Positions 1-6,088 of a DNA stretch of 9,671 nucleotides are shown piece after piece; position 1 is the stretch's first letter; each line of letters starts with the position of its first letter. The stretch is from an uncultured Oscillospiraceae bacterium. GTDB taxonomy: Bacteria > Bacillota > Clostridia > Oscillospirales > Oscillospiraceae. The position numbers and the translations under genes were made by a program. Under the pieces are notes generated by a model. That model saw only the letters and a program-made list of their open reading frames with translations, made no database searches and had not been told where the DNA came from. The stretch lies in assembly GCA_905205085.1 (NCBI GenBank), contig CAJLCG010000086.1, positions 1-9,671 on the forward strand, in the 5' to 3' direction.

Positions 1-20
1 TGGCGGCCGGCTTTCCTTTT

Positions 21-881
21 TTATTGTACGTGTACGTGATCGTTGATGTGTTTCATGCAGTAGCAGTAGTAGCCGTTGCACTTGGAGCAGTAGCGGAACT
101 CCATGTTGGGGTCGTCCGCATCGGTGATGCCGCACACGGCGCATTTGTGGAGATATCCCTTCCGCTGCTGGACCTCTTTCTGGGCCTTCTTAAAGTTGAT
201 GGTCTGGGGCCGGGCCTGATAGGCCATGCGGCCGGTCTTGCGACGCACGATGCTCATCAGATCATCCCAGAAGAAGATGAAGTAGTTCAGAATGGCCACC
301 ACAGGAATGAGAGCGTAACCCCAGGCCCCCAGCATCAGGTAACGGATGATATCATACAGGAACAGGGCTGCGTCCAGCCAGGCCAGCCACTTCACTTTCA
401 GAGGCAGAATGCCGTAGAGCAGCACCTGCATCTCCGGGTACAGAGTGGCGAAGGCGAAGAACATGGACATGTTCACATAGTACATGGTGACGCTGGTTTG
501 GAAGGCAAAGCCGATGATAAGGTTGAGGATGGCTCCCAGAAAATAAAATACGGTGAACCGGGTGGAGCCCCACTGCCGTTCCAGAGCGTTGCCAATGTAG
601 TAATAGAACAGAGTGGTCATGGCAAACCACAAAATGGAGAACATATTACTGGAGCTGTAACCGCTCACCGGCACAAACAGGAAGGTGATGATCCGCCATA
701 CCTGTCCCTGGAAGATCAGGTCCGGGTGGAAGAGGAACATTAGGGTGGCATAGCCGTTGGAGAACATGTCCATAAAATAGACAAGCACATTGCCGATGAC
801 AATGAACTTCATCAGGTTGGGAATGCCAAAGCGGGGATGTTTGTAACAGAAGCGGTCCAGCCAGCGTGAGATGGCCTTCAT
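21..881 (-). CDS. Rhomboid/Derlin-like membrane protein, probably non-catalytic, with C-terminal zinc-binding tail
   Basis: A 286-residue polytopic membrane protein. Rhomboid-fold signatures are visible: the VWRIITFLFVP stretch (about residues 61-71), matching the 'WR..T..F.P' element before loop 1, and GNALERQWGSTRF (97-109), matching the 'LE..WG..RF' element that leads into TM3. About six hydrophobic segments lie between residues 25 and 205. The GxSG serine motif of active rhomboids is absent: the corresponding TM4 region reads VNMSMFFAFATLYP (136-149), and the last membrane helix (188-204) has no histidine. A hydrolase role is therefore unlikely, and a pseudoprotease or client-binding role is inferred. 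After a basic linker (213-241), the cytoplasmic tail has CxxC at 247/250 and 265/268, then C273, C275, H278 and H282, a zinc-ribbon or RING-like array. The start is supported by AAGGAGG (888-894 region, minus strand). The gene stands alone, divergent from ahcY, and its real function is unknown. Confidence 0.85.
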   Translation of the reverse strand: MKAISRWLDRFCYKHPRFGIPNLMKFIVIGNVLVYFMDMFSNGYATLMFLFHPDLIFQGQVWRIITFLFVPVSGYSSSNMFSILWFAMTTLFYYYIGNALERQWGSTRFTVFYFLGAILNLIIGFAFQTSVTMYYVNMSMFFAFATLYPEMQVLLYGILPLKVKWLAWLDAALFLYDIIRYLMLGAWGYALIPVVAILNYFIFFWDDLMSIVRRKTGRMAYQARPQTINFKKAQKEVQQRKGYLHKCAVCGITDADDPNMEFRYCSKCNGYYCYCMKHINDHVHVQ

Positions 882-909
882 GGACAGCCCTCCTTATCTG
901 TAATATAAT

Positions 910-925
910 TGCCGCACAGGCGGCA
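910..925 (-). promoter_or_regulatory. Stem-loop in leader of the rhomboid-like gene
   Basis: A perfect 6-bp inverted repeat, TGCCGC with GCGGCA and a 4-base spacer, lies between the predicted minus-strand promoter and the AAGGAGG ribosome site. It is followed by AT-rich sequence but not by a T run, so it is not a convincing terminator. It could be a 5' mRNA-stabilising hairpin or an operator. The structure is plain, but any role is inferred. Confidence 0.4.
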
Positions 926-941
926 GAAATGTCCAGAGAGC

Positions 942-970
942 ATTGTACCCGTTTTCCATAGAAAAGTCCA
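942..970 (-). promoter_or_regulatory. Probable sigma-A promoter for the rhomboid-like gene
   Basis: On the minus strand, TGGACT (965-970) and TACAAT (942-947) are separated by 17 bases. The distance to the start codon leaves a leader of roughly 55 bases containing the 910-925 stem-loop. The -10 matches consensus in 5 of 6 positions and the -35 in 4 of 6. Confidence 0.55.
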
Positions 971-989
971 TGACGAAAGTGTAAACATT

Positions 990-1050
990 TTCCCGGGAAT
1001 GTGGGGAAGAAAAACTTATGCTTTCCCTGAAAAGGGGAATATGATAGAAT
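990..1050 (+). promoter_or_regulatory. ahcY promoter region with repeated TTCCC/GGGAA half-sites
   Basis: An extended -10 box, TGA followed by TAGAAT (1042-1050), is the best promoter element. The -35 position (about 1022-1027, TTTCCC) is poor, which suits an extended -10 promoter or one needing an activator. The same stretch holds the 10-bp palindrome TTCCCGGGAA (990-999), GGGGAA (1003-1008), TTTCCC (1022-1027) and GGGGAA (1034-1039). The last pair forms an inverted repeat covering the -35 and spacer. This looks like a transcription-factor site, but the factor is not known. Confidence 0.5.
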
Positions 1051-1109
1051 AAATAAGAATGTGGGCGGCTTTGGCCGTTTTTGAATTTATAGAAAAGAGC
1101 GAGGAAGCT

Positions 1110-2354
1110 ATGAGTATTGTAAAAGACATGTCCCTGGCCCCCTCGGGCCTGCAGAAGATCCAGTGGGTGCGGGACTTTATGCCTGCCCTCAGCGGCATTG
1201 AGGAGCGGTTCCGCAAAGAAAAGCCCTTTGCCGGGCTGACCATCGCCGTCTCCGTCCATCTGGAGGCTAAGACTGCGAATCTGGGCCTGGTCCTGCGGGA
1301 GGGCGGAGCTGACGTGCACCTCACCGGCTGTAACCCCCTGTCCACGCAGGACGATGTGGCCGCCGCCATGGCCCACCTGGGTGTGGACACCTACGGCGTC
1401 CACGGCGTTACTCCCCAGGAGTATGAGGACCTGCTGGTGGAGACCCTGAAGTGCCGTCCCCACCTGATTGTGGACGACGGCGGCGACCTCATCTCTCTGC
1501 TGGGCGGGCGCTGCGCCGATTTGGGTGAGCGGCTCATCGGCGGCTGTGAGGAGACCACCACTGGCATCCACCGCCTTATTGCCCGGGAGAAGGCGGGCAT
1601 CCTGCCCTGCCCCATGATGGCGGTGAACGACGCCAAGGCCAAGCACTACTACGACAACAAGTACGGCACCGGCCAGTCCACCTGGGACGCCATCATGCAC
1701 ACCACCAACCTGATGGTGGCGGGCAAGACGGTGGTGGTAGCCGGCTATGGCTGGTGCGGCAAGGGCATCGCCATGCGGGCCAAAGGCATGGGCGCCCACG
1801 TCATCGTCTGCGAGGTGGACCCCTTCAAGGCGCTGGAGGCCACCATGGAGAACTTCCAGGTCATGCCCATGGACGAGGCGGCCAAGGTGGGCGACCTGTT
1901 CGTCACCGCCACCGGCTGCAAGGACGTGATCGTGGACCGGCACTTTGCCGTTATGAAGCACAACGCCATCCTGTGTAATTCCGGCCACTTTGACTGTGAG
2001 GTGGACGTGGCCGCCCTGGCCGCTGAGGCGGTGGAGCGCTTCCCCCGCCGGGAGGGCATTGAGGGCTTCCGCCTGAAGGACGGCCGCATCCTCAACGTGC
2101 TGGCTCAGGGCCGGCTGGTGAACCTGGCCGCGGGCAACGGCCACCCCGCTGAAATTATGGACATGTCCTTTGCGGTCCAGGCCCTCTCTCTGGAGTGGCT
2201 GGCTAAGCACCGGGACGGCCTGGAGAAAAAGGTATATCAGGTGCCCGACGAGATCGACGACCAGATCGGCCGGGTGAAGCTGGCCGCCATGGGCCTCTCC
2301 ATTGATACCTTGACCCAGGAGCAGAAGGACTATCTGGCGGGTTGGGAGGCATAA
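1110..2354 (+). CDS. ahcY: S-adenosylhomocysteine hydrolase, archaeal/Thermotoga type (possibly prefers S-inosylhomocysteine)
   Basis: A 414-residue cytosolic NAD-dependent hydrolase that splits S-adenosylhomocysteine into homocysteine and adenosine, removing the product inhibitor of methyltransferases. Family landmarks are H50 in VHLEAKTANL, LSTQDD (77-82), DDGGDL (122-127), EETTTG (147-152), the catalytic K178/D182/N183 in NDAKAKHYYDN, the NAD motif GYGWCGKG (212-219), E235, H293 in SGHFD and H345 in GHPAE. The HLEAKTA segment, the WCGKG form of the NAD loop and the missing C-terminal Lys/Tyr extension (the protein ends at AGWEA) mark the shorter archaeal/Thermotoga clade rather than the classic 430-470-residue enzymes. 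K54 sits where classic enzymes have the Glu/Gln that contacts the adenine amino group. ATG 1110 is chosen for the GAGGAAG just upstream, although spacing is tight, and for family N-terminal length. No terminator of its own is seen; the metK promoter begins 6 bases after the stop. Confidence 0.95.
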   Translation: MSIVKDMSLAPSGLQKIQWVRDFMPALSGIEERFRKEKPFAGLTIAVSVHLEAKTANLGLVLREGGADVHLTGCNPLSTQDDVAAAMAHLGVDTYGVHGVTPQEYEDLLVETLKCRPHLIVDDGGDLISLLGGRCADLGERLIGGCEETTTGIHRLIAREKAGILPCPMMAVNDAKAKHYYDNKYGTGQSTWDAIMHTTNLMVAGKTVVVAGYGWCGKGIAMRAKGMGAHVIVCEVDPFKALEATMENFQVMPMDEAAKVGDLFVTATGCKDVIVDRHFAVMKHNAILCNSGHFDCEVDVAALAAEAVERFPRREGIEGFRLKDGRILNVLAQGRLVNLAAGNGHPAEIMDMSFAVQALSLEWLAKHRDGLEKKVYQVPDEIDDQIGRVKLAAMGLSIDTLTQEQKDYLAGWEA

Positions 2355-2360
2355 AACCTA

Positions 2361-2388
2361 TTGACAAAGGCGGAAAAGCTGATATAAT
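2361..2388 (+). promoter_or_regulatory. Sigma-A promoter for the SAM riboswitch-metK transcript
   Basis: A perfect TTGACA (2361-2366) and a perfect TATAAT (2383-2388) are separated by 16 bases. Transcription is expected to start near 2395, about 13 bases before the first riboswitch helix. The promoter lies immediately after the ahcY stop codon, so metK can be transcribed independently of ahcY. Confidence 0.9.
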
Positions 2389-2407
2389 CCATCTGTACAA
2401 CTGAAAA

Positions 2408-2506
2408 CCTTATCAAGAGCGGTGGAGGGAACGGCCCTATGAAACCCGGCAACCTGCGTAAGACGCAAGGTGCTAAATCCGGCGGCAGTGTATCGAAAGA
2501 TGAGGG
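2408..2506 (+). ncRNA. SAM-I (S-box) riboswitch aptamer
   Basis: The conserved S-box core is clear. Helix P1 is CCTTATC (2408-2414) paired with GATGAGG (2499-2505, one G-U). It is followed by CAAGAGCGGTGGAGGGA, the CGGCCCTATGAAACC kink-turn/pseudoknot segment, CCCGGCAACC, a short P3 hairpin TGCGT/ACGCA (2455-2467 region) and the GGTGCTAAATCC junction. The aptamer binds S-adenosylmethionine, and SAM binding stabilises P1. It lies directly upstream of metK, the SAM synthase gene, so the control is negative feedback. P4 is unusually weak, about 3 bp (CGG 2480-2482 with TCG 2493-2495). No other riboswitch class fits these conserved segments. Confidence 0.96.
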
Positions 2507-2520
2507 TGCTTACACGATGA

Positions 2521-2549
2521 AACGCTCCGCCAATGCGGAGCGTTTTTTT
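2521..2549 (+). terminator. Riboswitch-controlled intrinsic terminator
   Basis: A perfect 10-bp stem, AACGCTCCGC (2521-2530) with GCGGAGCGTT (2535-2544), has a CAAT loop and runs into a T tract ending at 2549. It is 15 bases after the P1 helix of the SAM aptamer and 31 bases before the metK start. This is the expression platform: when SAM is bound, the terminator should form and stop transcription before metK. It is also the first terminator downstream of ahcY. Confidence 0.92.
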
Positions 2550-2579
2550 CACCCCCCAGAAAAAGAAAGGAAAAAGATT

Positions 2580-3767
2580 ATGGCAAAGAAACTGTTTACC
2601 TCTGAATCGGTAACCGAGGGGCATCCCGATAAGATCTGCGACCAGATCTCCGACGCGGTGCTGGACGCGATGCTTGCTCAGGATCCTCAGGCTCGTGTGG
2701 CCTGCGAGACCACGGTGACCACCGGTCTGGTCCATGTGATGGGCGAGATTACCACCAGCTGCTATGTGGACATCCCCAAGATCGCCCGGGACGTGGTGCG
2801 GGACATCGGCTATGACCGGGCCAAGTTCGGCTTTGACTGCGACACCTGCGCGGTGCTCACCTCCATTGATGAGCAGTCCCCCGACATCGCCATGGGCGTG
2901 GACAAGTGCCTGGAGGCCAAGGAGGGCGAGCAGGACGACGGCCTGGACAACGGCGCCGGCGACCAGGGTATGATGTTCGGCTACGCCTGCGATGAGACCG
3001 AGGAGCTTATGCCTCTGCCCATCACCCTGGCCCAGAAGCTGGCCATGCGCCTGACCCAGGTGCGCAAGGAGGGCAAGGTGGACTACCTGCGGCCCGATGG
3101 CAAGACTCAGGTCACTGTGGAGTACGACGAGAACGACAAGCCTCTGCGTGTGGACGCGGTGGTCGTCTCCACCCAGCACAGCCCCGAGGTGGAGCTGAGC
3201 CAGATCCGTCAGGATATGATCGACCTGGTCATCCGGCCCATCATCCCCGCCAGCCTCATGGACAACGACACCAAGATCTACGTCAACCCCACCGGCCGCT
3301 TCGTGGTGGGCGGTCCTCAGGGCGACTCCGGTCTCACCGGGCGGAAAATCATTGTGGACACCTACGGCGGCTCCGCCCCCCACGGCGGCGGCGCCTTCTC
3401 CGGCAAGGACCCCACCAAGGTGGACCGCTCCGCTGCCTACGCCGCCCGCTGGGTGGCCAAGAACGTGGTGGCCGCCGGTCTGGCCTCCCGCTGCCAGGTG
3501 CAGCTGGCCTACGCCATCGGTGTGGCTCAGCCTGTCTCCGTGCGGGTGGATACCTTCGGCACCGGCCGGGTCTCCGACGAGGACCTGTCCGATGCGGTGC
3601 AGCAGGTCTTTGACCTGCGTCCCGCCGCCATCATCCGGGATCTGGACCTGCGCCGTCCCATCTACCGCCAGACCGCCGCTTATGGCCACTTCGGCCGCAG
3701 CGACCTGGATCTGCCCTGGGAGCGCACCGACCGCACCGATGCCCTGCTGGCCAAGGTGCAGGCGTAA
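2580..3767 (+). CDS. metK: S-adenosylmethionine synthase (methionine adenosyltransferase)
   Basis: A 395-residue cytosolic enzyme making SAM, phosphate and pyrophosphate from methionine and ATP; the length is normal for the bacterial family. Signature elements are GHPDK (14-18), which binds ATP and metal near the N-terminus; [10 protein letters not shown] (95-104); the methionine/ATP loop [12 protein letters not shown] (125-136); the catalytic STQH (197-200); and the glycine-rich phosphate loop [19 protein letters not shown] (269-287). The start ATG 2580 follows GAAAGGA (2565-2571) at 8 bases and matches the usual [18 protein letters not shown] opening. The same frame stays open upstream through the riboswitch, but that is structural RNA and not protein. 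Expression is governed by the SAM-I riboswitch and ended by the hairpin at 3839-3870. Together with ahcY it covers both ends of the activated-methyl cycle. Confidence 0.99.
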   Translation: MAKKLFTSESVTEGHPDKICDQISDAVLDAMLAQDPQARVACETTVTTGLVHVMGEITTSCYVDIPKIARDVVRDIGYDRAKFGFDCDTCAVLTSIDEQSPDIAMGVDKCLEAKEGEQDDGLDNGAGDQGMMFGYACDETEELMPLPITLAQKLAMRLTQVRKEGKVDYLRPDGKTQVTVEYDENDKPLRVDAVVVSTQHSPEVELSQIRQDMIDLVIRPIIPASLMDNDTKIYVNPTGRFVVGGPQGDSGLTGRKIIVDTYGGSAPHGGGAFSGKDPTKVDRSAAYAARWVAKNVVAAGLASRCQVQLAYAIGVAQPVSVRVDTFGTGRVSDEDLSDAVQQVFDLRPAAIIRDLDLRRPIYRQTAAYGHFGRSDLDLPWERTDRTDALLAKVQA

Positions 3768-3838
3768 ATAAACTGGAAAAACAAGGAATAATTTTTGCTG
3801 GTTTCGGCTATCCTTTCAGGGTGGAAGAGACCGGCCGT

Positions 3839-3870
3839 GCGGGCCGGAGAGCTTCTCCGGCCCGCTTTTT
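3839..3870 (+). terminator. Intrinsic terminator of metK
   Basis: A perfect 12-bp GC-rich stem, GCGGGCCGGAGA (3839-3850) with TCTCCGGCCCGC (3854-3865), has a 3-base loop and is followed by five T. A smaller 6-bp hairpin just upstream, CCGGCC (3831-3836) with GGCCGG (3842-3847), uses part of the same 5' arm and so cannot coexist with it. Confidence 0.9.
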
Positions 3871-3884
3871 GTCAGTTTTTGGGC

Positions 3885-3913
3885 TGGACAGACGGGGGCG
3901 GCGGGAGTAGAAT
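3885..3913 (+). promoter_or_regulatory. Probable sigma-A promoter for deoC
   Basis: TGGACA (3885-3890) and TAGAAT (3908-3913) are separated by 17 bases, each matching consensus in 5 of 6 positions. Transcription would begin near 3920, giving a leader of about 57 bases that contains the palindrome at 3936-3952. It lies just after the metK terminator, consistent with an independent unit. Confidence 0.65.
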
Positions 3914-3928
3914 AAACCTGCATCAGCG

Positions 3929-3960
3929 CTTCTGTGTGGGACCTGGTCCCACTTCTGTGT
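3929..3960 (+). repeat. Palindrome flanked by 9-bp direct repeats in the deoC leader
   Basis: GTGGGACC-T-GGTCCCAC (3936-3952) is a perfect 8+8 inverted repeat about a single T. It is flanked by two identical copies of CTTCTGTGT (3929-3937 and 3952-3960), which overlap its ends. In RNA it could fold as a 6-bp stem with a CCUGG loop ending 8 bases before the AAGGAGG ribosome site. It is either an operator next to the transcription start or a leader hairpin that affects translation. The sequence structure is certain, the role is not. Confidence 0.55.
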
Positions 3961-3976
3961 AAGGAGGAAACGACTT

Positions 3977-4630
3977 ATGGATCGGAAAGAAATTCTCAGC
4001 CGGGTAGACCATACCCTGCTTGCGCAAGACGCCACCTGGGAGCAGGTGAAGACCATCTGCGATCAGGGCTTGGCCTGTCAGACCGCCTCGGTGTGTATCC
4101 CGCCCCGGTATGTGAAGCGGGCGGCGGACTACGTGGGCAACCGCCTGAAAATCTGCACCGTTATCGGCTTCCCCAACGGCTACTCTACCCCCGAGGTAAA
4201 GGTGTTTGAGACCGAGGATGCCATCCGCAACGGCGCCGACGAGATCGACATGGTCATGGACATTGGTTTGGCCAAGTCCGGCGACTGGGAGGGCGTGCTG
4301 GAGGAGATTAAAGCGGTGAAGGCATCCTGCAAGGGCCGCATTTTGAAGGTCATTGTGGAGGCCTGCCAGCTGACCCAGGAGGAGAAGATCGCCGCCTGCC
4401 GGATTGTTTCCATGTCCGGGGCCGACTTTATCAAGACTTCCACCGGCTTTGCTCAGGGCGGAGCTACCGTGGAGGATGTGAAGCTGTTCCGGGAGCACAT
4501 CAGCCCCGACATGCGCATCAAAGCCGCGGGAGGGATCCGTACCTTCGAGCAGGCCCAGGCTATGCTGGATGCCGGAGCGGACCGCATCGGTGCCAGTGCT
4601 CTGGTGGCTCTGTATCAGAAGAACGCCTAA
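3977..4630 (+). CDS. deoC: Deoxyribose-phosphate aldolase (DERA)
   Basis: A 217-residue cytosolic class I aldolase that splits 2-deoxyribose 5-phosphate into acetaldehyde and glyceraldehyde 3-phosphate, the last step of deoxynucleoside catabolism. The Schiff-base lysine is K153 in FIKTSTGF. The proton-relay lysine is K182 in IKAAGGIRT and its aspartate partner is D91 in ADEIDMV. The LKVIVEAC strand (123-130) and the GFPNGYS loop (64-70) also match the family, and length is typical of the short bacterial form. The start ATG is preceded by AAGGAGG (3961-3967) at 9 bases. No other deo-type gene (phosphorylase, phosphopentomutase, deoR) is adjacent, so this copy seems to be a single-gene unit between two terminators. 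The palindromic leader suggests specific regulation. Confidence 0.98.
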   Translation: MDRKEILSRVDHTLLAQDATWEQVKTICDQGLACQTASVCIPPRYVKRAADYVGNRLKICTVIGFPNGYSTPEVKVFETEDAIRNGADEIDMVMDIGLAKSGDWEGVLEEIKAVKASCKGRILKVIVEACQLTQEEKIAACRIVSMSGADFIKTSTGFAQGGATVEDVKLFREHISPDMRIKAAGGIRTFEQAQAMLDAGADRIGASALVALYQKNA

Positions 4631-4644
4631 ACCTATTGAAAAGC

Positions 4645-4685
4645 AAAAAAATCCCCGCTGGGACTAGTCCCAGGGGGGATTTTTT
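4645..4685. terminator. Bidirectional intrinsic terminator between convergent deoC and the NSS transporter
   Basis: A long dyad: an A run and ATCCCC (to 4656), one mismatch, the 16-bp palindrome CTGGGACTAGTCCCAG (4658-4673), then GGGGAT and a T run to 4685. The stem reads the same way on both strands, with a T run on each side, so it can end deoC transcripts going right and transporter transcripts going left. It lies 14 bases after the deoC stop and 17 bases past the transporter stop. Confidence 0.92.
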
Positions 4686-4702
4686 ATCGTTAGAGCACGG
4701 GC

Positions 4703-6019
4703 TCAGCCGATGCCGCCGTAGTAGATGCCAAGCACCAGCACGGCCGCCGCCACGATCACATAGAAGTAGGCGATGACGTCGAAGCTGCGGCCCAGGGGCT
4801 TCTTGCGGCCCAGGTTCAGCTCCGCCTTGATGTCCTTCATACCCAGGATGAAGTAGATGAACACCGCGCACAGCAGAGCGCCGAAGGGAGCAATATAGAT
4901 GGTCACGGTGTCCAGCCAGGCACCCATCTTGGGCAGGGCCTCCAGGAAGATGGACACGCCGAAGACCACCACGGCGATGACGCATACCGCCAGGCGGCGG
5001 GAGAACTTCAGCTGGCTGGAGAGGGCCTCGCTGCAGGCCTCCATCATGTTGATGAGGGAGGTGATGCCCGCGAAGAAGACAGACACAAAGAAGAACACCG
5101 CAAACAGCCGGCCCATAGGCATGTTCTGGAACACCTGAGGCAGGGTAACGAACATCAGCGGGGGACCGGAGCTGGGGGAGATGCCGAAGGCGAACACCGC
5201 CGGGATAATGGCAAAGCCGGCCAGCAGGGCGGCGATGGTATCCAGAATAGCGGTCATCACCGAGTGGTGGATGATGTCCTCCGACTTCTTCATATAGCTG
5301 CCGTAGATCAGCATACCTGCGCCGTTGATGGACAGGGAGAAGAAGGCCTGGCCCATGGCCATGACCCAGGTCTCAAACTTGCCCAGGTAGCTCCAGTCGG
5401 GAGTGAGCAGATAGAGGTAGCCTTCCCAGGAGCCGGGGAGGAAAGCCACGCGGATGGCGATGATGAAGAAGAGAATAAAGAAGGCGGGCATCATGAACTT
5501 GCTGATCTTCTCGATGCCGTCCTTTACGCCCATGAGCAGTACCGCAGCGGTGAGCACCACAGCGATGAGGTGCCAGGGGATGGAGCCGAAGTCCACGGCC
5601 ATGGCGTCAAAATAGGCCTGGGGCTCGTTGGTGAGCACCGCACCGGTGAGGGAGCCCACCGCGTATTTCAGCACCCAGCCTACCACCACCGAGTAACCGA
5701 TGGCGATACCAAGTACGCCCAGCAGGGGCAGGATGCCGATGACCGAGCCGCCCTTTTTACCCCGCTTTTTCAGCACGTAGTCAAAGGAGCCCGAGGTGCC
5801 CGTGCCGGTGAGACGGCCCAGGCCAAACTCGCCCGACAGGCCCACATAGCTGAACAGAGCCACAAAAATAAAGTAGGGCACCAGGAAAGCGCCGCCGCCG
5901 TATTGTCCAATTCGATAGGGGAATAGCCAGATATTACCCATGCCCACCGCGGAACCCACGGCGGCCAGGATAAAGCCGGCTGAGCTGGCGAACTGCCCGG
6001 CAGTTCGTTTATGTTCCAT
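4703..6019 (-). CDS. Sodium-dependent transporter, NSS/SLC6 family (LeuT-like), probably amino-acid uptake
   Basis: A 438-residue inner-membrane protein with about 11 hydrophobic helices, close in length to bacterial amino-acid transporters such as MhsT. TM1 carries the family motif around the unwound sodium and substrate site, AVGSAVGMGNIWLFPY (20-35). TM6 has QAFFSLSINGAGMLIYGSY (224-242), equivalent to the LeuT substrate segment. TM8 has FFAGITSLINMMEA (315-328), whose T320/S321 match the sodium-site Thr-Ser pair of LeuT. The extracellular-gate arginine usual in 'NxWRFPY' is Leu32 here, with an Arg four residues later (R36). Start ATG 6017-6019 (minus) has AAGGAGG at 6026-6032. A consensus promoter lies upstream and the bidirectional terminator downstream. 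Substrate cannot be read from sequence; hydrophobic amino acids are likely by family. Confidence 0.95.
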   Translation of the reverse strand: MEHKRTAGQFASSAGFILAAVGSAVGMGNIWLFPYRIGQYGGGAFLVPYFIFVALFSYVGLSGEFGLGRLTGTGTSGSFDYVLKKRGKKGGSVIGILPLLGVLGIAIGYSVVVGWVLKYAVGSLTGAVLTNEPQAYFDAMAVDFGSIPWHLIAVVLTAAVLLMGVKDGIEKISKFMMPAFFILFFIIAIRVAFLPGSWEGYLYLLTPDWSYLGKFETWVMAMGQAFFSLSINGAGMLIYGSYMKKSEDIIHHSVMTAILDTIAALLAGFAIIPAVFAFGISPSSGPPLMFVTLPQVFQNMPMGRLFAVFFFVSVFFAGITSLINMMEACSEALSSQLKFSRRLAVCVIAVVVFGVSIFLEALPKMGAWLDTVTIYIAPFGALLCAVFIYFILGMKDIKAELNLGRKKPLGRSFDVIAYFYVIVAAAVLVLGIYYGGIG

Positions 6020-6044
6020 TTCTGATCCTCCTTCTTTCGCTGCG

Positions 6045-6064
6045 TTGATGCTTTACAGCGTCAA
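6045..6064 (-). repeat. Inverted repeat in the transporter leader
   Basis: On the plus strand TTGATGC and GCGTCAA flank TTTACA; one position pairs only as G-U there, and as a C-A mismatch in the minus-strand transcript. It lies between the promoter and the ribosome site. It may be an operator or a weak leader hairpin. Confidence 0.3.
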
Positions 6065-6088
6065 AGCGGCGAAGTACAGTGTCCTTCT

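Noticed and set aside
1..20. GC-rich GGCGGCCGGC followed by a T run past the end of the rhomboid-like gene
   Set aside because: It could be one arm of a terminator for that gene, but the window ends before the second arm could be seen.
24..743. Plus-strand open frame across the rhomboid-like gene
   Set aside because: The translation has no hydrophobic segments or known motifs, and the opposite strand encodes a protein with clear membrane helices and a good ribosome site.
1059..1109. Upstream ATG giving 17 extra residues on ahcY
   Set aside because: It lies almost at the expected transcription start and has no ribosome site. The family N-terminus aligns with ATG 1110.
894..2210. Minus-strand open frame opposite ahcY, and a similar one at 2358-3689 opposite metK
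   Set aside because: Both are antisense shadows of conserved genes with low-complexity composition and no ribosome site or family motif.
2439..2579. In-frame N-terminal extension of metK starting at ATG 2439
   Set aside because: This stretch is the SAM aptamer and terminator. ATG 2580 has a proper ribosome site and gives the normal MetK N-terminus.
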